From VGJW01 sp035286125 (GTDB taxonomy: Bacteria; Cyanobacteriota; Sericytochromatia; S15B-MN24; VGJW01): a stretch of DNA of 64,000 nucleotides. The notes below the pieces were generated by a model, which searched no databases, was not told the DNA's origin, and worked only from the letters and a program-made list of their open reading frames with translations. Both the position numbers and the translations under genes were made by a program. Each line of letters begins with the position of its first letter. The stretch's first letter is position 1. Positions 41,144-48,759 of this stretch are shown here, in pieces. The stretch is taken from contig JAYKIS010000013.1 of NCBI GenBank assembly GCA_035286125.1, positions 5,593 to 69,592 on the forward strand, in the 5' to 3' direction.

Positions 41144-41979
41144 GGATGGTTTCCGGGCGGACGGGTCGGACGCCGCGCGACGCGGCCATCGTACCCCTCG
41201 GTCAGGGTTCGTAACGCCGCCTCCGGTGTGGTTCCGGCTTCGACGAGGTCTTCCAGCCAGCGCCGCTCCGCCTTCGTGAGCGGCGCCCGGTCCAGCAGGT
41301 CGGGGCGCCGCGCCCACGTCCGCAGGATCGCCTGCTGGCGCCGCCAGCGCCCGACGGCACCATGGTCCCCCGAACGCAGCACTTCGGGGACGTCCCATCC
41401 CCTGAACGAGGCCGGCCGGGTGTAATGGGGCCAGTCCAGGAGACCGTCGGCAAAGCTGTCCTCATGGGGGGAAGCCGCGTCGCCCACGACCCCCGGCACG
41501 AAGCGAAGGAGGGCATCGACCATGACCATCACGGCCAGCTCGCCGCCCGTCAGGACGTAGTCTCCCAGCGAGACGTCCTCGGTGATGAGGTGTTCACGCA
41601 CGCGCTCGTCGATACCCTCGTAATGGCCGCAGACGAAGACGAGCCGGGGCTGCGACGCCCAGCGGACTGCCGTGGCATGGTCGAACTGTCGGCCCTGGGG
41701 GCAGGGCATGATGACGGGTGTGCCCGGCGCGAACTCCAGGGACTCGACGGCCCGGAAGACGATGTCGGGTTTCAGGACCATGCCCGGTCCGCCACCGAAG
41801 GGTCGGTCGTCGGCGGTGCCATGCCTGTCTGTCGCGTGGGTCCTCATGTCGTGGACACGCAGGTCCACCCGACCGTGTTCCCGCGCCTTGCCCACCAGGC
41901 TCTCGGAGAAGGGACCCGAGAACATGCCCGGGAAAAGCGTCACCACGTCGAGGCGCGGAACGACCGGAGGCTGCGTCAC
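41140..41979 (-). CDS. trmD: tRNA (guanine-N1-)-methyltransferase
   Basis: It methylates G37 next to the anticodon of certain tRNAs and prevents frameshifting. The protein is 279 aa, slightly above the usual 240-260 because of a short N-terminal T-Q-P-P-V-V-P-R lead and a basic C-terminal tail. The knot region is intact: F-G-G-G-P-G-M-V-L-K-P near residue 60, C-G-H-Y-E-G-I-D-E-R-V at about 119, and G-D-Y-V-L-T-G-G-E-L-A at about 140. The GTG at 41979 overlaps the rimM stop (GTGA). It is co-translated with rimM upstream and the roadblock gene downstream. Confidence 0.95.
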   Translation of the reverse strand: MTQPPVVPRLDVVTLFPGMFSGPFSESLVGKAREHGRVDLRVHDMRTHATDRHGTADDRPFGGGPGMVLKPDIVFRAVESLEFAPGTPVIMPCPQGRQFDHATAVRWASQPRLVFVCGHYEGIDERVREHLITEDVSLGDYVLTGGELAVMVMVDALLRFVPGVVGDAASPHEDSFADGLLDWPHYTRPASFRGWDVPEVLRSGDHGAVGRWRRQQAILRTWARRPDLLDRAPLTKAERRWLEDLVEAGTTPEAALRTLTEGYDGRVARRPTRPPGNHP

Positions 41980-42518
41980 TCCGCGGGGTCCACGACGATG
42001 GCGTCGTCGTCGAACAGGCCGCCGGGCGGATCGACCCACAAGGTGCGCGCGTCCGCATCGACCCGGGGGACCAGGGGGGAAACCCACGGCACGAGCACGG
42101 GCTCCTTGCGACCGGCATCGACTTCGAGCAGGTCCTGGACAGCCGTGACGACGGCACGCACCGTGCCGAGGGGGCGGTCATCCGTGGCGTGGCGGACCGT
42201 GAAGCCGACGACGTCCCCGAAGCGCACGCCGCCTGCCCGGACAGGCAGCGCCTGGTCATGCGGGACCGTGAGTTCGGCACCCCTGAGCGCAGCGGCTTCC
42301 TCGGGTGTCGGGAACCCCTCGAAGGCCACGAGGGCGAGCTCCCCTGCCGTTCGGGCTGTCCGGATGACCAGATCCCTGGCGCGGCCATCCGGCCAGGTGG
42401 CCCGAATGTGCATGCCTACCTTGTAGCGGCCGGGTTGCCCGGCCACCGAGGTCACCTTGAGCTCGCCCCGAACCCCATGGGTCTTCAGGATGTGCCCGAC
42501 GACGAAGCGATCCGCCAT
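41976..42518 (-). CDS. rimM: Ribosome maturation factor RimM
   Basis: It assists 30S subunit assembly by binding S19. The 180-aa protein has an N-terminal barrel (F-V-V-G-H-I-L-K-T-H-G-V-R-G-E-L-K-V) and a C-terminal PRC-barrel part (V-V-T-A-V-Q-D-L-L-E-V, then V-L-V-P-W-V-S-P-L-V). The ATG at 42518 is set by the family-typical beginning M-A-D-R-F-V-V-G. It lies 10 bases after ylqD and overlaps trmD. The order ylqD-rimM-trmD is that of Bacillus, but without rpsP or rplS next to it in this window. Confidence 0.93.
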   Translation of the reverse strand: MADRFVVGHILKTHGVRGELKVTSVAGQPGRYKVGMHIRATWPDGRARDLVIRTARTAGELALVAFEGFPTPEEAAALRGAELTVPHDQALPVRAGGVRFGDVVGFTVRHATDDRPLGTVRAVVTAVQDLLEVDAGRKEPVLVPWVSPLVPRVDADARTLWVDPPGGLFDDDAIVVDPAE

Positions 42519-42528
42519 GCCGCGCCGA

Positions 42529-42969
42529 TCAGACGCGGGCGATCCGACCGCTCTCGAAGGTCCGGATCTCGATGACCACGCCGTCCTTGATGACGATTTC
42601 CGGAGCGGCCATCTTCTCGTAGAAGGCGTCGCCGACGGACACGTCGACAAAGTTCTCGACGTTGCCCTGCACGAACTCCTGACCCAGCGAAAGCTGGCCG
42701 AAGACCTGCAGGCGCTGCAGCAACTCGGCCTTGTTGGCCGAGAGGCGCTGGCGATCCTCGTTGATCTGGGCCTCGAGCTGCGGGAGCGCTTCCGGTTGGC
42801 GCTTCTGCAACTCTTCGATGGCGCGCTTGGCCTGGAACTCGAGCTCCTGGGCCTGCTCGTCGAGCTGGCCGAGTGCCTGCTGCAGCTCGGCCATGGCCTG
42901 CTGCTTGAAGGACTCGGTCACGATCGTCTTGATGACGACCTGCCGGCGGAGATTCAGGGACTGGACCAT
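42529..42969 (-). CDS. ylqD: YlqD-family protein
   Basis: The 146-aa protein of unknown function is found upstream of rimM in Firmicutes and also in cyanobacteria. Start M-V-Q-S-L-N-L-R-R-Q-V-V-I-K-T-I-V-T; a long charged coiled-coil middle (E-L-Q-Q-A-L-G-Q-L-D-E-Q-A-Q-E) over residues about 25-85; then a small beta C-terminus with V-I-K-D-G-V-V-I-E-I-R. The ATG at 42969 is preferred because the frame upstream is arginine/proline-rich and not family-like. It heads a four-gene leftward operon, with an extended -10 candidate 34-42 bases upstream. Confidence 0.85.
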   Translation of the reverse strand: MVQSLNLRRQVVIKTIVTESFKQQAMAELQQALGQLDEQAQELEFQAKRAIEELQKRQPEALPQLEAQINEDRQRLSANKAELLQRLQVFGQLSLGQEFVQGNVENFVDVSVGDAFYEKMAAPEIVIKDGVVIEIRTFESGRIARV

Positions 42970-43002
42970 CTCAGGACACTCCTGACGTGAAAGGGATATC
43001 GG

Positions 43003-43011
43003 ATCATACCA
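43003..43011 (-). promoter_or_regulatory. Candidate extended -10 promoter of the ylqD-rimM-trmD-roadblock operon
   Basis: The minus strand reads TGGTATGAT in the divergent gap between ylqD and comEA, with the start expected about 27 bases before the ylqD ATG. On the plus strand TTGACA at 43025-43030 is a perfect -35 hexamer pointing toward comEA, but a matching -10 is poor. Confidence 0.45.
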
Positions 43012-43084
43012 CGAATCCTTATGTTTGACATATGGACGAGGGCTTTGTTCTGAGCGCAGCATGGGCCATTCCAAGGAGGTTCCC

Positions 43085-43582
43085 GTGCCCGCCGTGCTTG
43101 CTTTCGTGCTGCTGACGCACATCCTCGACACGCGTGTCTCCGTCGTCCTCGAGGCCCAGGGCAAGCCCGGGCGCCTCGTGCGCATCGCACCCGGTGCGCG
43201 TGTCGCCGACCTGCTCCGCGGCCAGCGCACCTCCATACCTGCCGGCTGGCTCGTCGTGCCACCCTTGGCCACGGTCCTGGCCGATGGCATGACCGTCCGC
43301 CTGATGCGCCCCCAGCTACCCCGGCCTGCGGCACCCCCCCGACGTCCCGGGCGCCAGCGGCGCACCTCATCGCCCCCGCCTGCCTGGCCCCTTGACCTGA
43401 ACCAGGCAGATGCCCGCGACCTGGACCGCCTGCCCGGGATCGGCCCCGGGCTTGCGAGGGCCATCCTCGACAGGCGGCGTGCCCGGGGGGGACGCCTTCG
43501 CGGACCGGGCGACCTCCTGGACCTGAAGGGCCTCGGTCCTCGTCGCCTCGAACGGATCGGGCCGCTTGTCTCGTACCGCTGA
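43085..43582 (+). CDS. comEA: ComEA-like helix-hairpin-helix protein with DUF348-like N-terminal domain
   Basis: ComEA is the membrane-anchored DNA receptor for natural transformation. The protein is 165 aa from GTG 43085, set by AAGGAGG at 43073-43079. ATG 43061 is in frame upstream but has no ribosome site. A short hydrophobic start (A-V-L-A-F-V-L-L) is followed by residues 17-75 that look like a DUF348/YabE-type domain (V-S-V-V-L-E ... V-A-D-L-L ... L-A-D-G-M-T-V-R). The usual ComEA SLBB domain is not apparent. A proline/arginine linker and the helix-hairpin-helix pair L-D-L-N-Q-A-D ... R-L-P-G-I-G-P-G-L-A and L-K-G-L-G-P-R-R-L follow. It overlaps comEC by 17 bases. Confidence 0.82.
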   Translation: MPAVLAFVLLTHILDTRVSVVLEAQGKPGRLVRIAPGARVADLLRGQRTSIPAGWLVVPPLATVLADGMTVRLMRPQLPRPAAPPRRPGRQRRTSSPPPAWPLDLNQADARDLDRLPGIGPGLARAILDRRRARGGRLRGPGDLLDLKGLGPRRLERIGPLVSYR

Positions 43583-45476
43583 TGCGGAGGTCCTCCGGAC
43601 GCCCCAACTGTTCGTGCTGCTCGGGTTGTGGGCGACTCTCGTCTGGCCTGCCGTCGGTGTCGTCGCAGGCCTTTTCGTCGCCACCTCGCTGCTGGTGGCG
43701 GCGACGCTCCTGCCCATGCGGCCGAGGGAGGTGGGCAAGGTCTCGTTGCTTGTCGCACTTGGCGTCCTGATTGGGCTTCTCGTGGCTCCGCGGCCCGATC
43801 CGCCTCTCCCACCGGGCCCCTGGGCGGGTCTCGTGCGGGTTCTGGAGGAGCCCCGGTTGCTGCCTTGGGGCCAGGTCTCGCTCGAAGCTCGCCAACTCGC
43901 CCCTCCGGGGGCGCGGATCCTTCTGGTCCTTTCGTGCGACCCGGGGGCGGGCATCTGGCCCGGACGCACCCTGCGTGTCGAGGGCCGCGTGAGCGCGCAG
44001 GCTGATCGTGGTCTGCCCCGGCTGGCCTGTCGTACGTGGTCGCTGCAAGGCCTGCCCCGAGCGTTGGATCCCGATTACATCCGTGCGTGCCTCGAGGCCA
44101 GGCTGGTCCGCGCGGCGACCCGTGCCATGCCGCCGCGCGAGGCGGGCTTCATGCGAAGCCTGCTCTTCGGTGCTGGCAACCCGGCCATGGCCGAGGGCGA
44201 CATGCGTCGCTTCCGGGACCTGGGGTTGAGCCACATCCTGGCCGTGAGCGGCTTCCAGGTCTCCTTGCTCGTGGGCGTACTTGCCCGATTGCTTCGTCCG
44301 CTGGCTACGGCCCCATGGCTCGCGGGCCTCTGTCTCGGATTCGGGACGTGGATCTATGCCGGCCTGTGCGGCTTTGATGCCGCCGTATCCCGGGCAGCCG
44401 CGATGGCCACGGCCATGGTGCTGGCCAGGGCCACCGGACGATGGCCGGCCCCGGCCCCGGCCCTGCTGCTGGGCGTCATCGGCCTGCTCGTGGTGTCGCC
44501 CGGTCTCGCGACCTCGCTCGGCCTCGCCTTCAGCACGCTGGCGACATGGGGCATCCTGTCGGCACCCCCGAGCCCCGGCCGGCCACTGTCGTGGTGGTGG
44601 CCCGGCCTCTGGGCGCAGGTCTGGTGCCTGCCCTTGCAGTTGGCCGTCTTCGGGGCCGTGTCCCCGTGGGGGCTGCTGGCGGGGCCATTCCTGGACCTGG
44701 GCGTCACGATGCTGACCCTCGGCGGCTTCCTGCGCTGCGTGCTGGGCATGGCGGGCCTGGACCCGTACGGCTTGACCGGCCTCGCACTGGGCTTTGCTGC
44801 CGGACTGGTCCTGCGGGTCCTCCAGCCCTTGTCCCAGTTGCCGGGTGCCCCTTGGGTACTGCCCCTCGCCTCGGGGCCGGGCTGCGCGATCGTGCTGGGC
44901 GGACTGATGGGGGCTGCCGTCACCGGCCGCTTGCGGGCATGCGCCCTGCCGCTGGTGCTCTCGTTACCGTTGCTCGCCGCTTTGGCCCGTCCTACCGCGG
45001 CGCCTGTCGTGTTGCCGACAGTCTTGGCATCGCCCGGCAGCGGCACGGCCTGGCTCCTGCCGGGTGCCGCTGCCGAGCCCGTACTCTGGCTGTTGCCCCG
45101 CAGCCCGCGCGTTTCGGCTGGTCTCAGGCGCGCGGCCGTGCAGGCCTTGCAGGTACGAGGCTTGCGCGGTGTCTCCGTCGTGGTCCTGGGACGTCAGGTC
45201 CACCCGGGGCCGTGGCCTCTCCATCGCCTGCTCCGTCATGGCTCGGTTGGCCTCGGCAGCAAGGGACGGTTGCGCCGCGGACGCCGTGGCGTCGCTTGCC
45301 TACGCTGGTCGGGGGGATGGTTGGTCGTTGCCGATCGGACGTCCCGCCAGGCCGAGGCCGAGGCTTCGGCACGCTTGCCTGAGGGCAGGCGCATGGTCTG
45401 GTGGCGGGTCACGCGGGAACAACGGGGCACGGTGCTGCTGCGTTCCACCAAGGGAGACGTGGCCTTGTCGCCGTGA
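43566..45476 (+). CDS. comEC: ComEC/Rec2 DNA-uptake channel protein
   Basis: This is the inner-membrane channel through which single-stranded DNA enters during transformation. The protein is 636 aa from TTG 43566, inside the comEA end. The N-terminal part has membrane segments and an OB-like region. The competence domain carries F-M-R-S-L-L-F-G-A-G-N and F-R-D-L-G-L-S-H-I-L-A-V-S-G-F-Q-V-S-L-L-V at about residues 190-240, then eight or so membrane helices. The C-terminal 150 residues lie where many ComEC proteins have a metallo-beta-lactamase-like domain, but I see no D-V-G-Q-G-D or H-x-H-x-D-H motif. That domain is degenerate or replaced here. Confidence 0.88.
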   Translation: MSRTADAEVLRTPQLFVLLGLWATLVWPAVGVVAGLFVATSLLVAATLLPMRPREVGKVSLLVALGVLIGLLVAPRPDPPLPPGPWAGLVRVLEEPRLLPWGQVSLEARQLAPPGARILLVLSCDPGAGIWPGRTLRVEGRVSAQADRGLPRLACRTWSLQGLPRALDPDYIRACLEARLVRAATRAMPPREAGFMRSLLFGAGNPAMAEGDMRRFRDLGLSHILAVSGFQVSLLVGVLARLLRPLATAPWLAGLCLGFGTWIYAGLCGFDAAVSRAAAMATAMVLARATGRWPAPAPALLLGVIGLLVVSPGLATSLGLAFSTLATWGILSAPPSPGRPLSWWWPGLWAQVWCLPLQLAVFGAVSPWGLLAGPFLDLGVTMLTLGGFLRCVLGMAGLDPYGLTGLALGFAAGLVLRVLQPLSQLPGAPWVLPLASGPGCAIVLGGLMGAAVTGRLRACALPLVLSLPLLAALARPTAAPVVLPTVLASPGSGTAWLLPGAAAEPVLWLLPRSPRVSAGLRRAAVQALQVRGLRGVSVVVLGRQVHPGPWPLHRLLRHGSVGLGSKGRLRRGRRGVACLRWSGGWLVVADRTSRQAEAEASARLPEGRRMVWWRVTREQRGTVLLRSTKGDVALSP

Positions 45477-45505
45477 GCGTACGGTTGCTTGCCCGGGCCC
45501 GGGTG

Positions 45506-47191
45506 TCAGCGCCTCGGGCGCCTGCGGCCCACGTCGAAGACGCCCTCGGGGGGCAGCAGGCTCAGCGTCAGGCCGATCGCTGCCACCGGTCGCGTGCTGT
45601 CCGCCGGGGGCAGCGTGCGCCGGACGACTCCCTGGCCGTCGATGAACCATGCCTGCCCCGTGCCCATCACCTGGACCTGATCATGGTCGAGGCGCAGGCT
45701 GGACCCCGGGGAAAGCCCCAGGCCCAGAAGGCCCTCGCCCTTCAGGACCCCATGCGTCAGGCGCTCCAGCGGGGCCGCTTCGGGCATGTCGCCTTCGGCC
45801 ACCATGCCACGCACGAGCCGCATGCCTTCGTCGACGCGGAGCGGTTCGCGGCCGGGCACGCCCTGGACACACCAGTCTCCCAGGCTGCGCAGGCCCGGAC
45901 CGCTGGCTGCGAGGGGCAGGCGCTCCCCGTACTGCTGGATCAGCGCACGAAGGCGACCGCCATCCTGCAGGGCGCGCTTGAGAATGCTGGCCGAGCCGTC
46001 GTCGGCAAGGAACAGCCCCGTGGCTCGCGTCAGTTCCCGGGACAGGGTCGCCTCGGTCATCAGGTCAGCGACCAGCACGTTCACCTTGCGGGCTCCGGCG
46101 AGGAGCAGGTGCTCCTTCCAGTGCTCGGCAACGGGGGCCTCGGAGCGGCCTGCGAGCAGCAGGATGCTCGCCTGCGTGCCTCCGGCGTCGCGCACGAAAC
46201 CGGCGAGGCCGGGCAAGCGGCCCGAGGTCGGGGGCATCCCCAGCAGCGTGACAGGTTGTCCCGAAGCACCAATCCTGCGGGCCTCGCGGGCGGAACCGCC
46301 AAAGCCCAGAAAGCCGCCGCCCGTCCCCGGGGCCGCGACGGCAGCCGCGAGCCCACGGGGTTCTTCGGACCACTTCAGCGACTCGCCACCGATCAGGCGA
46401 TGCCAGCGAAAGGGCCCAAGCGCCGTCCAGCGTCCCTGCGCCGCGATCGGCGGATAAGCCTCGGCCGGCCGCAGCATGTGGACGGCGCCCGTGCCGTGGA
46501 CCGTCAGGGCCTGACCGTCGAGACGTGCCATCGTCTGCTCGTCGATGCCGAGGCCCTGGCGGTCCGCTCCTCGCGCCAAGCCCACCACCAGGCGTCCCAG
46601 CCGGTTCTTCTGCGTGAGGTGCGTGTCTACAAGCCAGTCGGGCAACTGGTCGAGGCCGGGCTTGGTCTCGAAGGCCGCCTGGCCGTCGAGCGCCTCGGTC
46701 GAGCTGCCGCCCGCCAGCATCCGGCTGCCCCAGGCCATGGCGCCGCCGCTCGTCCCCATCAGGACCTGCCCACGTCTCCAGGACGCGGCGAGCGCGCCTT
46801 GCAAGGGGGTCTCCGACAGGACCTCGCGCAGGCGGTTCTGATCACCACCCGTCAGGAAGACCAGGTCGGCCGCCGCCAGCGTGCGGACCAGGCCGGGTTT
46901 GGCTGCATCGCCACGCTGTCGGATGGGCAGAGTCTCGCAGACAACGCCCAGATCGCGGAAGACCTTCTCGTAGGCGAGAGCCGCCGTCTCCGGCCGCGCC
47001 GACGCCATCGGCAACAGCACGACGCGGGTCGCCGTGCCTGCAGCCTGGTTGAGGCCCTCGGCCAGCAGGGCCTCGGGGTCCGGGCCCCCGCCCAGGAAGA
47101 TGGCCTTGCCGGGCAGCGGTACCGGGTCCTGAGCGAGGGCCGGACGCGCCAGCATGAGCATGCCCAGCGTGCAGGTGAGGAAGCGTCGCAT
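45506..47191 (-). CDS. Secreted cyanophycinase-family (S51) protein with duplicated, degenerate second half
   Basis: The 561-aa exported protein has a signal peptide (M-R-R-F-L-T-C-T-L-G-M-L-M-L-A-R-P-A-L-A-Q). The first half is a complete S51 domain: F-L-G-G-G-P-D-P near residue 32, F-L-T-G-G-D-Q-N at 112, nucleophile G-T-S-G-G-A-M with Ser148, D-T-H-L-T-Q-K-N-R-L-G-R-L with His191, and G-L-G-I-D-E with Glu218, matching the Ser-His-Glu triad of cyanophycinase. The second half (about 320-540) repeats the order (L-F-L-A-D-D-G-S-A, A-A-S-G-P-G-L, G-L-G-L-S-P-G-S-S) with the glutamate lost, so it is a probable pseudo-domain. It may cleave cyanophycin or another isoaspartyl peptide outside the cytoplasm. 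No cyanophycin synthetase is in the window. Confidence 0.87.
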   Translation of the reverse strand: MRRFLTCTLGMLMLARPALAQDPVPLPGKAIFLGGGPDPEALLAEGLNQAAGTATRVVLLPMASARPETAALAYEKVFRDLGVVCETLPIRQRGDAAKPGLVRTLAAADLVFLTGGDQNRLREVLSETPLQGALAASWRRGQVLMGTSGGAMAWGSRMLAGGSSTEALDGQAAFETKPGLDQLPDWLVDTHLTQKNRLGRLVVGLARGADRQGLGIDEQTMARLDGQALTVHGTGAVHMLRPAEAYPPIAAQGRWTALGPFRWHRLIGGESLKWSEEPRGLAAAVAAPGTGGGFLGFGGSAREARRIGASGQPVTLLGMPPTSGRLPGLAGFVRDAGGTQASILLLAGRSEAPVAEHWKEHLLLAGARKVNVLVADLMTEATLSRELTRATGLFLADDGSASILKRALQDGGRLRALIQQYGERLPLAASGPGLRSLGDWCVQGVPGREPLRVDEGMRLVRGMVAEGDMPEAAPLERLTHGVLKGEGLLGLGLSPGSSLRLDHDQVQVMGTGQAWFIDGQGVVRRTLPPADSTRPVAAIGLTLSLLPPEGVFDVGRRRPRR

Positions 47192-47271
47192 GGTGTCCAG
47201 AATGCCATGGCTCGTTGTCGCCCTCTGTGCGACGTGCCACCCCGGGTAGGATGATGCGGGGGGATACGCTG

Positions 47272-48756
47272 ATGAAGGAAGGCCTGATCCTGGCCATCGA
47301 TCAGGGCACGACGGGCTCGACAGCCCTGTTGTTCGATCATCAGGGCCGCGAGCGGGGGCGGGGCTATCGAGAGATTACCCAGCATTATCCGCAGCCCGGC
47401 TGGGTCGAGCATGACCCCGTCGAGATCCTCGAGCGGACCCGTGAGGCCGTGGCCGATGCGCTGGCGGCCGCCGGCGGCCAGGCACCCGTCGCCGTCGGCC
47501 TGACGAACCAGCGCGAGTCCGTCGTCGTGTGGGAGCGGGCGACCGGCCAGCCGATCCATCGCGCCATCGTCTGGCAGTGCCGCCGAACGGCCGACGCCTG
47601 CGCCAAGTTGCGCGAGGGCGGCCACGAAGAGACGATCCGCCAGGCGACAGGCTTGGTCCTCGACCCGTACTTCTCGGGGACCAAGCTCGCCTGGATCCTG
47701 GACCAGGTGCCGGGTGCCAGAGTCCGGGCAGAGGCCGGCGAACTGGCCGCGGGCACCATTGATTCGTGGCTGATCTGGCATCTGACGGGCGGAACCGTGC
47801 ATGCCACCGATCCGTCCAATGCCAGTCGCACGATGCTCTACGACCTGCACGCAGGGGACTGGTCGGACGACCTTTGCGGTCGCTTGCGTGTCCCGAGGGC
47901 GGTCCTGCCGGGGCTCGTGCCCAGCAGCGGACCCATCGGCCGGACCGTGGCGTGGGGTGCCTTGCCCGCGGGTGTGCCGCTGACCGGGTGTGCCGGCGAC
48001 CAGCAGGCGGCGCTCTTCGGGCAGGGCTGCCTCAACGTCGGGGAGGCCAAGAATACCTACGGCACCGGGTGTTTCCTGCTCGTGCATGCCGGGGACCAAC
48101 CCGTGGTGCCGGGCGAGGGCCTGCTCGGTACTGTCGCCTGGCAACTGGGTACCCGGCGTTCCTTTGCCGTGGAAGGCAGCGTGTTTGTCGGCGGAGCGGC
48201 CGTGCAGTGGCTGCGGGATGGCCTGGGCCTGATTGCCGCGGCCCACGAGAGCGAGTTGCTCGCACGCAGCGTTCCGGACAGCGGCGGCGTGGTCATGGTG
48301 CCGGCCTTCACAGGTCTGGGAGCGCCCTACTGGGATGCCGATGCCCGGGGGGCGCTGCTGGGCCTGACGCGCGGGACGACGCGGGCCCATGTGGTTCGGG
48401 CCACCCTCGAGGCCATCGCCCACCAGGTCACGGACCTGCTTGAGGCCATGGCCCCCTCGGTGCCCGGAGGCCTGGGCAACCTGCGCGTGGACGGTGGAGC
48501 TGCGGCAAATGACCTGCTGATGGAGTTGCAGGCCGACTTCAGCGGCCAGGCCATCGTGCGGGGTGACAAGGTCGAGGCGACGGCGCGTGGCGCGGCGTTG
48601 CTGGCGGGTCTGGGGTCGGGTTTCTGGGAGCATCCCGGGGAGCTGCCGCGCCCCCTCGAGGAGCAGGTCTTCCTGCCGAAGATGGCCGCGGATGACCGGA
48701 CGGCCTCCCGGGCACGCTGGGGACGTGCCGTGGACCGCGTCAGGGGGCCGTTGTAG
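47272..48756 (+). CDS. glpK: Glycerol kinase
   Basis: It phosphorylates glycerol to glycerol-3-phosphate in the cytoplasm. The protein is 494 aa from ATG 47272, with GGGGGG about seven bases upstream. ATG pairs at 47251/47254 are in frame but have poor context. Motifs: L-A-I-D-Q-G-T-T-G-S-T-A at the N-terminus, T-N-Q-R-E-S near residue 78, W-Q-C-R-R-T near 100, F-S-G-T-K-L-A-W near 133, G-D-Q-Q-A-A-L-F near 242, and G-L-G-A-P-Y-W-D near 349. Family residues look intact. There is no glpF or glpD beside it. It is convergent with glmM, three bases apart. Confidence 0.96.
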   Translation: MKEGLILAIDQGTTGSTALLFDHQGRERGRGYREITQHYPQPGWVEHDPVEILERTREAVADALAAAGGQAPVAVGLTNQRESVVVWERATGQPIHRAIVWQCRRTADACAKLREGGHEETIRQATGLVLDPYFSGTKLAWILDQVPGARVRAEAGELAAGTIDSWLIWHLTGGTVHATDPSNASRTMLYDLHAGDWSDDLCGRLRVPRAVLPGLVPSSGPIGRTVAWGALPAGVPLTGCAGDQQAALFGQGCLNVGEAKNTYGTGCFLLVHAGDQPVVPGEGLLGTVAWQLGTRRSFAVEGSVFVGGAAVQWLRDGLGLIAAAHESELLARSVPDSGGVVMVPAFTGLGAPYWDADARGALLGLTRGTTRAHVVRATLEAIAHQVTDLLEAMAPSVPGGLGNLRVDGGAAANDLLMELQADFSGQAIVRGDKVEATARGAALLAGLGSGFWEHPGELPRPLEEQVFLPKMAADDRTASRARWGRAVDRVRGPL

Positions 48757-48759
48757 GCC

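Noticed and set aside
43025..43030. TTGACA as a comEA promoter
   Set aside because: The hexamer is perfect, but 16-18 bases downstream there is no acceptable -10, so it is only mentioned beside the minus-strand candidate.
45492..45503. CCCGGGCCCGGG palindrome between comEC and the S51 gene
   Set aside because: It has no loop or T-run for a terminator, and such GC palindromes are expected by chance here.
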